From: Hydractinia symbiolongicarpus
Taxonomy: Eukaryota > Cnidaria > Hydrozoa > Anthoathecata > Hydractiniidae
NCBI RefSeq assembly: GCF_029227915.1
Contig: NC_079875.1
Coordinates: 16,361,001-16,425,000, forward strand
Reading direction: 5' to 3'
Length of the DNA: 64,000 nucleotides
Below, piece after piece: positions 24,201 through 34,341 of this stretch. The notes below the pieces were generated by a model. That model was not told the origin of the DNA and made no database searches. It was given only the letters and a program-made list of their open reading frames with translations. The position numbers and the translations under genes were made by a program. Every line of letters begins with the position of its first letter. Within the stretch, counting starts at the first letter, position 1.

Positions 24201-27200
24201 GCAGCCTTTCTCCTGCAGAGCATTCGACAGCAGATGATGTTTTGTCATTTCAAAAAATAGCTAAAAACTGACTTTTTCCAAAAATATTAAGCATACGATT
24301 GTAGCCTACGAAAATAACCACCTTCTGGCTGTTGGCTTTACACGCCAAATATGGAAAAGAGGAACGAAGTAAGTAAAAAATGCACGAAATATGTAAAAGA
24401 TGCACGGAATATGTAAATGATGTACAACAAAAAAATAGGAAACAAATTCTACAACCAGGCGGATGGTCTCTTCATCGGATCACCTGCGTCGCCATGTTTT
24501 GCCGAAATCTACATTCAAGGAATAGAAGAAAATAGTATCTACTCATTGTTACACGCACCAAGAATTTGGCTAAGAAAAGTAGACGATACGTTCACTGTTA
24601 CAAAACATAAAACCGGGGACACCTTAAATGAGCTGAATAACATTCATTCAAAGGTAAAATTCACAGCTGATGAAGAAAAGGATGACCAGATCCCATTTTC
24701 GGATTGTTTAATAATGAGAAAAGATGATAATACAGTGAAAACAAAAGTGTATAAAAAACCTACGCATACGGGACAATACACAAATTATACGTCAAACCAA
24801 CCTTTACACGTAAAATTATCGACAATTAAAACCTTAACGAGAAGAGCAAAAACCATTTGCACAGAAGAAGCAGACCTCAAAGAAGAATTGAATTATATAC
24901 AAAAAACTATGCAATTAAATGAGTTTCCTAAGAACATCGTAACAAAAACGATAAAAGAAACATTAAACAAAGAATGTAATGGAAGAAAGCAGACAGATGA
25001 CGACACGAATTCAATTTGATTGTTTTTACCCTATGAAAAAGGCATCTCAGAACAAATCGCCAGAGTATGCAAGAAATTTAATGTAAAATTAACACATACG
25101 AAAAACAAAGCGCTAAAAAATGTTGTAAAAGGCAACAAAATATTAAAAAACGGAAACCAAGACAATGAATCAGGTGTTGTATATAAAGTAACGTGTGTAG
25201 ATTGTGGAAAATATTACATAGGAGAAACAGGAAGGAAGTTGACAACACGAATAAAAGAACACGTCTCTGGAATGTCCAAACACATTAAAGAAACAAAACA
25301 CGAAATGAACTTTGAGAAAATAGAAATTATCTATAGGGAAAACAATTTTATTAAAAGAAAATTTAAAGAGGCATTAGCGATTAAACAACACAAATCGGAT
25401 TTATTGAACAAAAAAGATGAAATAAGACGATTATCTGAAATTTGGGAAAACATATTATAAATTTTAACGACTTTTATTGTTAATAAACGATTTTTATACA
25501 TTTTATTTTTATCAAGAGAATTTTTAACATTTTGTACATGCATTTTGAAAGACGTTTTTAGTTGTGATCTGAAGATGCACTGACAAAGATCACGGAGAAA
25601 ATTTATCAAATTTAATTTGTTATTTATTGCCTTAAACCCAAGAAATATTTGCTAATTAACAAAAGATTCCCACAAACTACGAGCTAACAACTGGCTTCTT
25701 ACATTAGCATCCAGATTTCAGCTGTATGTTCAAAATGGCTGGTAACTTTATGCTATAGCATCAATAAATAAACTTGTTTGAAACATGTCCATGTTGGCTA
25801 AATCTAATACTCGGAATACGACATAGCCTTGAGTTTTTCTGCGGTGCAATCTTATTTTACCGCGGATCATATAGACCTTTTTGAATGTTTCCGCGGTGAG
25901 CCTTTTCGGCTTTAACAATTGCGTGGCAGGCAAAACAATACCAGCGCTAGTCTGTATCATTGCACAAAGGTATTATTACGACTTTACATGAATTTATGCC
26001 GATCAGAAGTTGTCCATCAACACTGGAAGATATTTTAAAGCCTCAAGAACATTTCCGCTGAATAGAAAAAAGCTGAGAAAGACCATTCATCAGCAAGCTT
26101 TCGCACCTTTCTGCCTGGCACACAGTTATTAGAGCCAGAATGGCTTACCGCGGAAAATGTAAACATTAAAAAAGGTCTATAAATATATGCAGTTTCTTGC
26201 CATCCATATTTTTTAGGCAGAAAAAGACAGGCAGTATAGAACGAAATAGATAACAACCACTTCACTAAAAAAACACTAGAAGCATACAGTGAATTTATTG
26301 ATTCTGCAAGGTAGCCCACTAAACAACAAATCGAAAATCAATTTTTGGCTTTGACAATTACTAACATGAAAATAGCATTTGGATAATAAGAGTCAAATTC
26401 TTATTTTTAAACACCGTTTAAGTTTAGTTAAGTCGAAATAATTCTCATACCCTGAGTCGCAATGCTTTTTTTTGTACATCCTCAATTTTGACACTCGATC
26501 CACAATTACTCACAAAAGATATTACAGGCAAATCCTTCAAATTAACAATCGACGGAAAAAGTAATTCCAAGGTATAATTTGTCGCCGTTGCATTCCCTTC
26601 GTTGCTAATATGTATGTCTGAGATAGATTCTGTATATCTAAAACAAGAAGTTTATTTACTTTTAAAAAGATACATTATAGTGCAACGTTCTTTTTCAGTC
26701 GCTTACTTGTCGAAAAGTTTTGATTTAATTTTATTAACCCCACTCAACTTTCTAATAAATTCAGAATAACTCAAATACATGATGTGTTCAAAGGTGACGT
26801 GTAGCACCATTTGAATGAGAAACTACCCCCCTCTCTATTTCAAACCTAGGAATAAAAATCAACCCAATTTAATTTATTAAATTCGCCACAGAAAAAATAA
26901 ACAGATAGCCCGACTGATAGCCTTGTGGTAGAGCGTTCGCTTTTAGTGCGGGAGGTCTTGGGTTCAAACCCTGGCCGAGTCATGCCAGAGACTATAAAAG
27001 TGTGAATCTATCCTTTCTGCTTAGCGTTCAGCATGAGAATAGAATTGATATCTTAGGGGGTTGTCTAGTTGAGCGATTGCTGTGCTTTCACGACTTTCGT
27101 AGCTCAAATGGGAGCTTTAAATGCGCTAGGACCCCTTCGCAGGACCCTCGTTGATAGCAGTACCAATAGGAACTGAAGAGGCTATCCTGGGTAAATAATA

Positions 27201-28399
27201 GTAATAATAATAATAATAAAGATGTTATCAAGAACATTAGTCTGGCTATTCGTTCGTACGTTGGTCTTCCTTAAAGGGGGATTTTCACGAAGCGAATTGA
27301 ACGGCGAATTTGACGGCGAATTCGACAGCGAATTCGATGGCGAATTCGCTTTTCAATTTTCACGACAAAATGAAATAGGCGCCAAAGTCATTGTTTACAT
27401 TAGTTAACCGCGTTCTGATTGGTCAAAAACTAGCAGCGAAACCTTTAGCCGCGAAAAAGTAGGAACTGTTTCTACTTTTCAGCGAAGCGAATATTTCGAT
27501 GCACAATCAAAATAAACAAAACTGCGCATGCTCAGATACAATTCGCCGTCGAATTCGCCGTTCAATTCGCTTCGTGAAAATCCCCTTTAAGATTTGGTGC
27601 GTATGCTCGGTAAATGGTGTGCAAATTTCCTTACGCAAATCAAGGGTAAATTCATCTTGCTGATATAAATAAAAAAATTTAGATGATTACGTACCCAATC
27701 GGTTGTTGGTCTCTGTTAAAATGAAACAAAGGGAAAGGCTTCAATGTTGCACGGGATTGGTCGTTTGCTTGCATTTGAGTCACAAAAGCATGACGAATGT
27801 ACATTCCATAATCATTTCGGTGTTTCACAATAAAAGCCACAAATAGTATGTCAATGTTTTCTGAAGAGTCTCCCATTTGAAAAATAGAAATAGGAAATCG
27901 TATTTATTATGCTGTTGGTTAGTCGCTTCGTTAAGTGTTCACTGTTGGTACTACTTATCAGAATTAAGTAGTAGAAATATTTTGTTTATCTACACGGGTT
28001 TTTAGACTGAAGCTGAATGTATTTTTTCGGAGTTTTGCGAAACGACAACATAATAAACCCGAAAGTGTATATCAGTATGTCATAAATACCGGTTTTGTGT
28101 CTTTTTCTGTTATGTAACTGTTCAATATGTAATAAAGTATTGCTTTTTGCTATCATATGGTTCTAACTTAACGAAACAGAATTCTTTAGATTTTACGAGG
28201 AAACTTACCTCAAACTTTGTTCTATAGCGCAACTGATTACCAGTGAGATTGGCTTTGTTAAACAAATTTATGGTCCCTATTGACGCCTTGTATGTGTATC
28301 TTACCCCGAAATCATTTGCTGCAGTATACAAGCGTCCATTTATACGCGGAAGATTATAGTCATATTTATATATGTAAACCAGACCAGTTATGGCTGATG
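12202..28399 (-). CDS. Gene E: multi-exon extracellular-type protein (partial model)
   Basis: Minus-strand exons with AG acceptors and GT donors: 28399-28209, 27869-27695, 26637-26451, 19399-19186, 17333-16941, 16359-16266, 13242-13190, 12492-12202. From 27869 onward every junction keeps the frame, giving about 469 codons. The 27869/26637 exons carry a segment with N-E-G-N-A and L-L-F-P, reminiscent of beta-sandwich repeats (integrin-alpha or DUF11 style); the first exon has G-L-V-Y-I-Y, reminiscent of FG-GAP blades. Later exons have scattered Cys and N-glycosylation sites. The exon at 28399-28209 ends in phase 0 while the next starts in phase 1, so an exon may be missing. The 5' end is not found. 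A possible last exon (12074-12037) would add 12 residues. Family not recognised; secreted or cell-surface location is inferred. Confidence 0.55.
13625..13841 (+). CDS. Short basic/coiled-coil ORF, possibly a transposon relic
   Basis: It lies on the opposite strand inside an intron of gene E (16265-13243). From the ATG at 13625 the product starts with a basic patch (about residues 10-18, K-R-R-R-E-D-R), then S/L-rich residues and an amphipathic stretch with regular Phe/Lys/Glu. The composition looks protein-like up to about 13808, then decays. Basic plus coiled-coil N-termini are common in cnidarian transposon ORFs, but no catalytic domain follows. It could be a first exon or a relic. Confidence 0.3.
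14438..15745. repeat. Degenerate dispersed/tandem repeat cluster
   Basis: A phrase like GGTGGAAAATTGTGCTATA plus AATAAGA-GGTCGT recurs near 14440 and 14735, with weaker copies near 15385 and 15570. A second phrase, GAGGTTGTTGGTAGTG with AAACATTTGTTGTTTTC, recurs near 14527, 15463 and 15660. Copies are spaced irregularly and heavily diverged, so this is an old repeat cluster in a gene E intron. Confidence 0.55.
15010..15130. repeat. C-rich low-complexity CACTCACCACC tract
   Basis: A run built from CACTCACCAC, CCACCC and CCATCACTC units with strong C/A strand bias. The ORF across it translates to His/Pro/Thr repeats and is a composition artefact. Confidence 0.85.
16484..16590 (+). mobile_element. 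Degenerate Helitron-like copy
   Basis: It shows the family landmarks ACTAATAGCC, TCTGTCTGTCTGTCCGCA, ATGCGATATTTTAAGGACGGGCG, but the 3' hairpin and CTAG end are lost. It lies in the gene E intron between 16941 and 16359. Confidence 0.55.
18051..18369. mobile_element. 319-bp TIR element (MITE), 88-bp inverted ends
   Basis: 18051-18138 and 18282-18369 are inverted copies, about 6 mismatches in 88 bp, starting GGCTGTCG and ending CGACAGCC. The centre has further short CATCCAACATTT repeats in both orientations. There is no ORF, so it is a non-autonomous DNA transposon. No convincing target duplication was found, so the superfamily is not assigned. Confidence 0.85.
18690..19165 (-). pseudogene. 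Non-LTR retrotransposon reverse-transcriptase fragment
   Basis: On the minus strand one frame reads through a segment with K-L-N-I-N-S-S-P-D-R-D-K-I-P-P-K-L, and after a stop and frameshift continues with D-P-L-K-N-A-I-N-S-G and A-D-G-A-K-R-A-C. This is the N-terminal region of CR1/Jockey-type reverse transcriptases (the SPG-x-D-x-I-P-x-x-L block). Stops and frame changes show it is dead. An identical copy lies at 20315-20790. Confidence 0.65.
19483..19680 (+). mobile_element. Helitron-like element joined head-to-tail to another
   Basis: It begins TCTCTTTATTAATAGCC and ends GTCTAG. The next base (19681) starts TCTCTTTAATAATAGCC, the 5' end of a further, 3'-degenerate copy. Both are repeated in the duplicate at 21108-21305 and 21306 onward. 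The 3' hairpin is weak, so this is an old copy. Confidence 0.55.
20315..20790 (-). pseudogene. Second copy of the dead non-LTR fragment
   Basis: Identical to 18690-19165 as part of the 1479-bp duplication, with the same stop and frameshift. Confidence 0.65.
20811..21024 (-). other. Duplicate copy of a gene E exon
   Basis: Identical to exon 19399-19186, including the TTTAG acceptor and the GTATGA donor. The exon is phase 0 in, phase 1 out, so including both copies in one transcript would shift the frame. They could only be used alternatively, and both encode the same residues. Confidence 0.7.
23728..23842 (+). mobile_element. Helitron-like element, mutated hairpin
   Basis: It contains ATAGCCGTATTCTG, ATATATAAAGAACGGGC, a degenerate hairpin CCCGTAGATTTATCAACGGG and ends CTACCGACTAG, followed by T. 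The 5' end is eroded. Confidence 0.65.
24417..25460 (+). pseudogene. Penelope-like retroelement: RT C-terminus plus GIY-YIG nuclease
   Basis: One frame runs from 24417 to 25460 with a single in-frame TGA at 25017-25019. The first 200 codons have the G-S-P-A-S-P-C-F-A-E motif and the V-D-D-T-F catalytic pair of the reverse transcriptase palm. After the TGA, L-P-Y-E-K-G-I-S precedes a GIY-YIG domain: V-V-Y-K-V-T-C, K-Y-Y-I-G-E-T-G-R, R-I-K-E-H, then a downstream Glu and Asn. RT followed by GIY-YIG is the diagnostic layout of Penelope-like elements, which insert by target-primed reverse transcription. The N-terminal half of the RT is missing upstream of 24417. The stop plus truncation make it inactive; otherwise the frame is open, so it died recently. 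It sits in a gene E intron. Confidence 0.88.
25869..26183. mobile_element. About 315-bp TIR element (MITE)
   Basis: The left end (ATATAGACCTTTTTGAATG ... CCGCGGTGAGCC ... GTGGCAGGC) is matched in inverted orientation by the right end (GCCTGGCACAC ... GGCTTACCGCGGAAAATG ... AAAAGGTCTATAAAT), with small indels. The CCGCGG motifs are conserved in both arms. It is non-coding; the apparent minus-strand ORFs here are by-products. Confidence 0.75.
26905..27220 (+). mobile_element. tRNA-derived SINE with (TAA)n tail
   Basis: The head is tRNA-like: a box A-type sequence TAGCCTTGTGG (26918-26928), an anticodon-arm-like middle, and box B GGTTCAAACCC (26961-26971). These are internal RNA polymerase III promoter elements. 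About 220 bp of unrelated body follow and the element ends in GTAATAATAATAATAATAAA (to 27220). A tRNA head, an unrelated body and a short-repeat tail define a SINE; movement would need a partner LINE. It lies in a gene E intron, in the opposite orientation to the gene. Confidence 0.82.
27271..27590. mobile_element. TTAA-flanked TIR element, about 50-bp inverted ends
   Basis: Flanked by TTAA at 27271-27274 and 27587-27590. Inside, AGGGGGATTTTCACGAAGCG is matched by the inverted CGCTTCGTGAAAATCCCCT, and the similarity continues about 50 bp with one indel and one mismatch. The left arm has tandem GGCGAATTCGAC-like units. TTAA target duplications are typical of piggyBac-type transposons; the family assignment is inference because no transposase is present. 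It is nearly intact, so probably young. Confidence 0.85.
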
Positions 28400-28663
28400 C
28401 TAAATCAAAAAAGAAAGCATAAATTCTTTAAAAGTCATACTGTTTCTAAAATTTACTTAACACAGTTACTTAATAACGTTGGGTCAATTTAACCCTTTTA
28501 GTGATTATGGCACAGAAAGCTGAAAAAAATTCAAATTTCCACCTGGTGAATATTCCACTCACAAACGATATGTTATAGACTGCTATGTCAAAAAATGCGG
28601 GAAAAGAACGAGAAGCAATAAATATCAAACGTTTGAAAATTGGGTCAATTAATTACAAGTATT

Positions 28664-28700
28664 TGTTGTTAGCCCGTGGAAATCCACGGAAATTCACCCT
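28664..28700 (-). mobile_element. 3' end fragment of a Helitron-like element
   Basis: Reading the minus strand gives CCGTGGATTTCCACGGGCTA, the subterminal hairpin of the family. The rest is not recognisable. Confidence 0.5.
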
Positions 28701-28701
28701 A

Positions 28702-30690
28702 AGGAAAAATCCAACCAAATATGGCAGCTACTGGCAGCTATCATATTCGGCTCACAATAGATGCACTATAAAAATTTTCAATTAGAGCAATGCCTGCATT
28801 TTGCTGAAAATATTACATCGCTAAAGCCCTGAAACATATACAAACTATTTTTAGGGAAAATAGATTATAACTTTTTATTAAAAAAAAAATTTAAAGGATG
28901 TGAAGAAAAGTAAATATATATGTAACTAGGAATATTCTCCAGAAGATTTTTTTACAGAAAAAATCCCATATAAGTTTCAAAATTACGTGTCACTTTTTAA
29001 ATCGCCATTTGGGGTTTTTAAATACGCGGGAGAAGACGAAAAATTAAATTTTTTATTCCACTGAAAACAACAAAACGGAGAAAAAGCAGCTAAACCAATC
29101 TATTTCTCCGTAAACGGATGAGAGTAATGACATTGGAAGCAAACATGTACAGAGCGTTGTTTTCAGTTATGGTCAAAATCTTCTAAATCTTATAATAGTA
29201 GCACATAGGTTCATACTTCAATACGTAACAAAATTTTACTCGGTCCTAATTTTTGTTAAAATTTTAATTTTCTTGCACCTCGTGTTTTAGACTATTTATA
29301 AGTCCTCTCGCAGAGAAAAAAATTCCTATACAAATGGAATAAATGCCAACTCACAGCCTTGCGCCTAGAAAGCACCAAGTAGCGATGCACAAATATTTAC
29401 TGCGCGCAAATTTGGGTTTTTTTATCTGCTAACTTTTTTCTAGGCTAATTTCATCATCATCATCATCATCATGTATTTGGTTCCATTATTTACAAATGGT
29501 TCTTCTCCTTAAAAAAAAAAAAAAGAGAAAAGGTTAAAAGTTATTTGCAAATAAGTTATGATAAATTTATACATATAATACAATTAATAAAATACTATAA
29601 AATCCCACACTTAAGATAAGTCAAGACACATGGTAATTGGAACAGAACGCTGAGAAAAGGCTGAAAACAGGGAGACAAAAGAAAATTGGAACGTGGAAAA
29701 AGTAGAAGACAAAAGTGCATAAGTTCGCCAATTAAATTGTAGCTTAAATAAATTGAATAAAATAGACATAAGTAGGCACATGTTGCTAAGTAAATTGGGG
29801 TAGTAGACACCAGGACGCTAAACCACAAAAGATATATGTAAAATATGATGAAAATTATTCGCTTGCTAAAAGTTAATTTGTTGAAATCGATTGAAGAGTT
29901 GAAGTACCATTCAACTGATCTCAGCAAGTCGAGATTTTCAATATTGACTTTTTTTACCTTGTATCAACATAAACGGTTTTAAACATGCTGTTACTTTAAA
30001 TTCACTATCATTCCTTTCTAACATACTTACATCGCCTCTTTTTGTTAGGCAGGGATGCTATATTGAGTACTTGATACGAAGGATTAAGCATATTGGTGTA
30101 TGACATGCTAAAGACGTGTTCTTTCTTCCTGCTTCAATCTCATACTGTTCAGGCATTTCCAATAAAGTCAGTGATAACTCTAAAGAATGGAAGCATGTTA
30201 TTAGTCTAACTTTAACACGTCAAGAGGCATGTAGTGTGTAACGTACAATTTTTGTCTCTGGCTCGCAATTCTGATGACTGTGCATCGAATGCAAACAGTA
30301 CGGTAGGGAGGCCATAATAGCACTAAACGGAATAAAACGTAGAAGCCATTTACAATCGAGGGAACATAATGAGAATATTAAAGAATTCTATTTTGTTGTT
30401 TAAGATTATTATCACAAAGATTCTAGCTGTAAATTTACGACGCCAAAAAGTCACCAAAGTAACTTTTCTTACCACGCTGGCTACAATGGTGTTCTCGTTT
30501 TATTTTTATATGGCGCCTGGAGAAGAGCAGCTTTATAATTTGTGCTGAAATTTTTGTTTCTAGTGTTTTTCAAAAGACATAAAAAGAATTTTAAATTTCT
30601 TAAAATTTTAGTTTTTCCCAATTTTAATTTTTTTTGCCTGCTTTTGTTTATTTTCCTAATTACATTTGGCTTTTAGCAACATTCTCTTAC
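28702..30690. other. AT-rich, no supported gene
   Basis: A short ATC repeat lies at about 29450-29472 and an A-run near 29511. A possible minus-strand exon at about 30190-30019 (acceptor CTTTAG, donor GATGTAAGT) has an in-frame TAG before the donor, so it is not claimed as coding. Confidence 0.45.
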
Positions 30691-30692
30691 CT

Positions 30693-33369
30693 TCAACATG
30701 AGGTCCAAAAAAGCATGTTTTTTGTTCCATTTGGACTTATGGGTATGATATCCGTCATGTTGGCCAAGCATCTGCACACGTTGGGGTGATAAGAAATCCC
30801 ATTGTAAAAGTTATTATAATGTTCCGTTTGGTATCTATAGCAAATACTAATACATTCTGTCATAGTATCAGCACCTTTGCTATAAATTCTTGCAGCAACT
30901 GGAATTCCATCCTCTTCGACGCATTGTGCTAAAATTTAAAAGAACTTGAGGTAAATCACCAACAAAAATATCTTACAAACATTGTGTTAAAAAAGAGTAA
31001 TGATAAAAAAAACATTTACTCTTTCTTTTTAATAATATAAATACCAAATCGGTATTCGAGAAACAACAGCTCCTCTAGTACCGAGCATTTTTCGTCACTG
31101 TGGAATTCTGCCGCCTACCTTCTCTCTTGCAGCCAGTATCCTTTTGATTAGCCTTCTTTGTTATGACTTTTAAATATACTATTTACCGATTTTTATACTG
31201 ATCTGTTAGACCTACCAAATTTTTAGTTCCCACACTTGCAAAAGCAATATTTCACTGCCACTACGCCCTAAATAAAATCCTTGAAATCGGTATAATGTAA
31301 TACCTATTCAGCGCTTAGCTTCGAGGAAAGGCCCAATTGGAGTTCGAGGGGGGGGGGGGCGTTGTAAGCTTACCCCAGCGGGTCCGTGTCAGTGCACAAA
31401 AATTAACGCACCCTAGCAGTTGAATTGGCTTAAAAATCAAATGAAAAGCTTATCCATCTAAGTTGGCAAAGTTGTTACTTTCACTTAAAATTGTTTTTTT
31501 TTCTTTTCTTACAGCATAAACAATATACCTGATACTAGTAACTTTGTAAACTAACTTATCCAGCCATTTTGTGCTAGTATAGAAATGTCAACTTGTAGAG
31601 TGTACGAAGCTTCACGACTGCCATCTTCTTCACCGAATTCACAAGTGTATGTCTGAATCACCCAAATAATGGTCTTGGATTGGTCAGCCGGTTAAAGAGA
31701 ATTTTGCACCAGCTGGACTGCAGCAAAACTTGGACCAGAAAATATTATGCCCTGAAAGATGCGCGTTTTGCACCAGTTAAAGTGATGTAAAAGGTAAAGC
31801 CGAAACTGATCTGTTATCTATTGCCTATGGCTGGTCAAGTAACAACTGCAGTGAAATGTTTGAACAAAATAATAATACTTTATTAAGATTTTACTCGAAA
31901 ATCAAGAAAAACTAGGGTTTTTTTGACGATTTTTGGGATTGTGCCATGCAAACTAAGTATAACCGTGAAAATATGTTAAATAACTTTTATTTGTTTGTCA
32001 AAATCTTTAAACAGAATGCGAAAAGTTCGTTCTAGAACAAAAGTTGATGACGCAACAGAAACAGTGCTGCAATTATTGATAGCTACCATTTTATTCCTTT
32101 ATTGACATTTTATTTAAACAGGACATAAAGAAAGTATGGACAAGAGAAGGGAAAGAAGGGGTGGCAGCCTGGAATTAAAATGTTTCATGTGGTCTTATAA
32201 CAAGTTTAAAGACAACCTAAAATATGTCGCAAAAATATTTTTGCAATGGAAGTAGTATGCTGAATAGAGCTTTTAGTTCATAAGTAATTTATGGAGAATT
32301 GTGTTAGTCAACGTATTTCATTGGGACGGTGAATTACATAAATAATTTATTCCATTTTATTTGTATTACGCAGTCGTAAGTCGCTGGAAACATTCGTATG
32401 GATTTACCTGTTGCTAGTCGCTGCTACAATCTTTTGCTCACAGACAGCAAACAGCGTAGATGTTACAGAAAATGACGTAACACTTTCTGTGTTCAGAAAC
32501 AAGTGAGATGTTGTTGGGTTTCATACTAATCATTTTGCAGTGTTAATTTTTGTGTATATCTCTATAATAATTGCCGTCGCCTGTCTGTCTCTACGCTAAA
32601 CTGTAGCGCAGTACCCAGACACACGAAATGCAGTGTATAAAGGACTGGCAAAGCAGTGGATTTATTCAAGCATCACCGACTATTCTCTATATTAATAGCC
32701 GTCGTCTGTCTGTCTCTGCGCGGACCCCCCGCTGAGTTAGAAAATGATGTTAAGGAAACACGAATATCAAATGCGATATATTTTTATCCACTTTGTTGCG
32801 ACGGCTAAATATAACGGACGTGCGAGCCCGTGGATTTTTCCACGGGCAACGACTAGTCTCTTTAATAAGAGCATCGTCTGTCTTTCTCTGCGCAAAATGG
32901 CATTGCAAGTAGCGAGACACACCCAATGCGTTATATAAATAACGGGCACAGCCGTGGATTTATGCACGAACCACCGACTAGTCTATGTTACTTTGACAAT
33001 TTTTTGTTGGTGAGCTAAAAAATGGTAGCTGAAAGTAGTGCGGGTGAACTCACGTAGATCATCCACAGGCTAACGACTAGCTAAATCTGATGCACTGAAC
33101 GTGGCTGATAAAGCCCAACACTTTTGCCTTTTACATGTTTTTAACAGTATGATAGTACACAATGGTGTTATACTAATTGAGTGTAATGTCTCTTGCCAAT
33201 ACAATGTCAGTTTGATTTTAAATAAAATATACTTACGATATGCATCAACTTTCCTGATCACCTTTACCAAATAAAAAAGCGAGTTAAAGGAGAGGTGAAC
33301 TGCTGAGTAAAAGTTCATGATCACAGTGTTGATTTTAAAGACCAGACCGGCTGGCTTGGTCTGCTTCAT
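30693..33369 (-). CDS. Gene F: small secreted/anchored protein with WSC-like domain
   Basis: Two exons: 33369-33237 and 30928-30693 (TGA stop), together 122 codons; the donor TATC/GTAAGT and acceptor TTTTAG keep the frame. Residues 1-40 are rich in hydrophobic and aromatic residues and could be a signal anchor. From about residue 46 comes a Cys pattern (Q-C-V-E-E-D ... M-T-E-C-I-S-I-C ... Y-N-G-I-S-Y-H-P-N-V-C-R-C) that resembles a WSC carbohydrate-binding domain. The domain stops early, after W-T-S-C. The stop is directly followed by a strong GTAAGA donor-like site, so the TGA may be a nonsense mutation in a once longer gene. An alternative start is an acceptor at 33361, making 33360 an internal exon. 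Confidence 0.42.
32559..33080 (+). mobile_element. Head-to-tail array of four Helitron-like elements
   Basis: Elements are 32559-32682, 32684-32856, 32857-32981 and 32982-33080. At 32856/32857 and 32981/32982 the junction is exact: ...GACTAG directly followed by TCTCTTTAATAAG or TCTATGTTAC. The outside flank on the left is A. Copy 2 has the perfect hairpin CCCGTGGATTTTTCCACGGG; copies 1, 3 and 4 have mutated versions. The array lies in the single intron of gene F. Confidence 0.75.
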
Positions 33370-34153
33370 AATAATTCAATTTTCAGCCTTCATAACAAAA
33401 AAAAATCTAGAGACAAAGACTAAGAATGTTTTGATATTGAAAATATTCTTAAGGTATTGATGTTTCTCACATTAAAATGGTAAAATTGTTGCCTATAACT
33501 TTGCAGAACAACAACACACTAGATCCAAAATATAAAACAGTCCGTTAAAAATAACAGTTTTGGTTACATCTTTGGGAGTGCTGAATTATTTATAATACAG
33601 TATTTTTAGACATTTGTCAAACGGGGGTCTAAATTAAAAAACAATGAAATATATTTCTCCTTGTTGTAATGGTAACAGGTCAATACGCACAAAATAATGA
33701 ATCAAGAAACAGAATAAACAAAATAGCAAAAAATATAAAACAGAATGTGATAAAATATTTTTATTACTTTTTACTACTGAACGTACTGAAGAAATTGATA
33801 TTGTTGTTGAATGTTTTCGGTCTGTATACTTATTTAAATTTAGCGCCATCTCATTATAACAAACTTTATCGTTCGAAGCTCGTAGTATGTTGTGGAAAAG
33901 AGACTCAAAACATGAAAAAAATGTTGTTGCTCGTTACAGATATTTCTTATGTTTAAAAAAACTTAAACAAAGGTTATAAAATTCTGTTACTGCTATAGTA
34001 CGTAAAATATTATTAGTTATCTCAAGTCAAAAATCTTATTTTTGATAAATACTGGTAAGTACATCTAAAACCTACTTATTTTCACCCCATACAGTCATAG
34101 AAATTATATCAAATTGTTGTTAAAAAGATATGTAGATACTTAGTTGTGAAATA

Positions 34154-34341
34154 TCTCTTTAATAATAGCGTATTCCGTCTGTCTGTCTGTGTGTCCGCGA
34201 AAGCCGTGTCCCGTAACGGAAACACGAAATTTTTAAAATGCGCACCAATACCAAAGGCGATATATTTCTGTCCACTTTGTTGCAACGGCTTAATTTAAAG
34301 GACGGGCGTCCCCGTGGATTTTTCCACGGGCTAACGACTAG
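34154..34341 (+). mobile_element. Helitron-like element, long form (188 bp)
   Basis: Starts TCTCTTTAATAATAGCG after an A at 34153 and ends with the perfect hairpin plus CTAACGACTAG. It has an extra inner segment (GCGATATATTTCTGTCCACT) absent from the 110-150 bp copies. Its end directly touches the next copy. Confidence 0.8.

Noticed and set aside
26905-26980. A functional tRNA gene
   Set aside because: Boxes A and B are present, but the cloverleaf arms do not pair convincingly and the sequence continues into a SINE body with a TAA-repeat tail.
29595-29927. 110-codon minus-strand membrane-like ORF
   Set aside because: Ile/Leu/Phe-rich composition is expected of AT-rich DNA; no splice sites, domain or upstream context support it.
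30019-30190. Possible minus-strand exon with good acceptor and GTAAGT donor
   Set aside because: All three frames contain a stop before the donor, so it is not coding as it stands.
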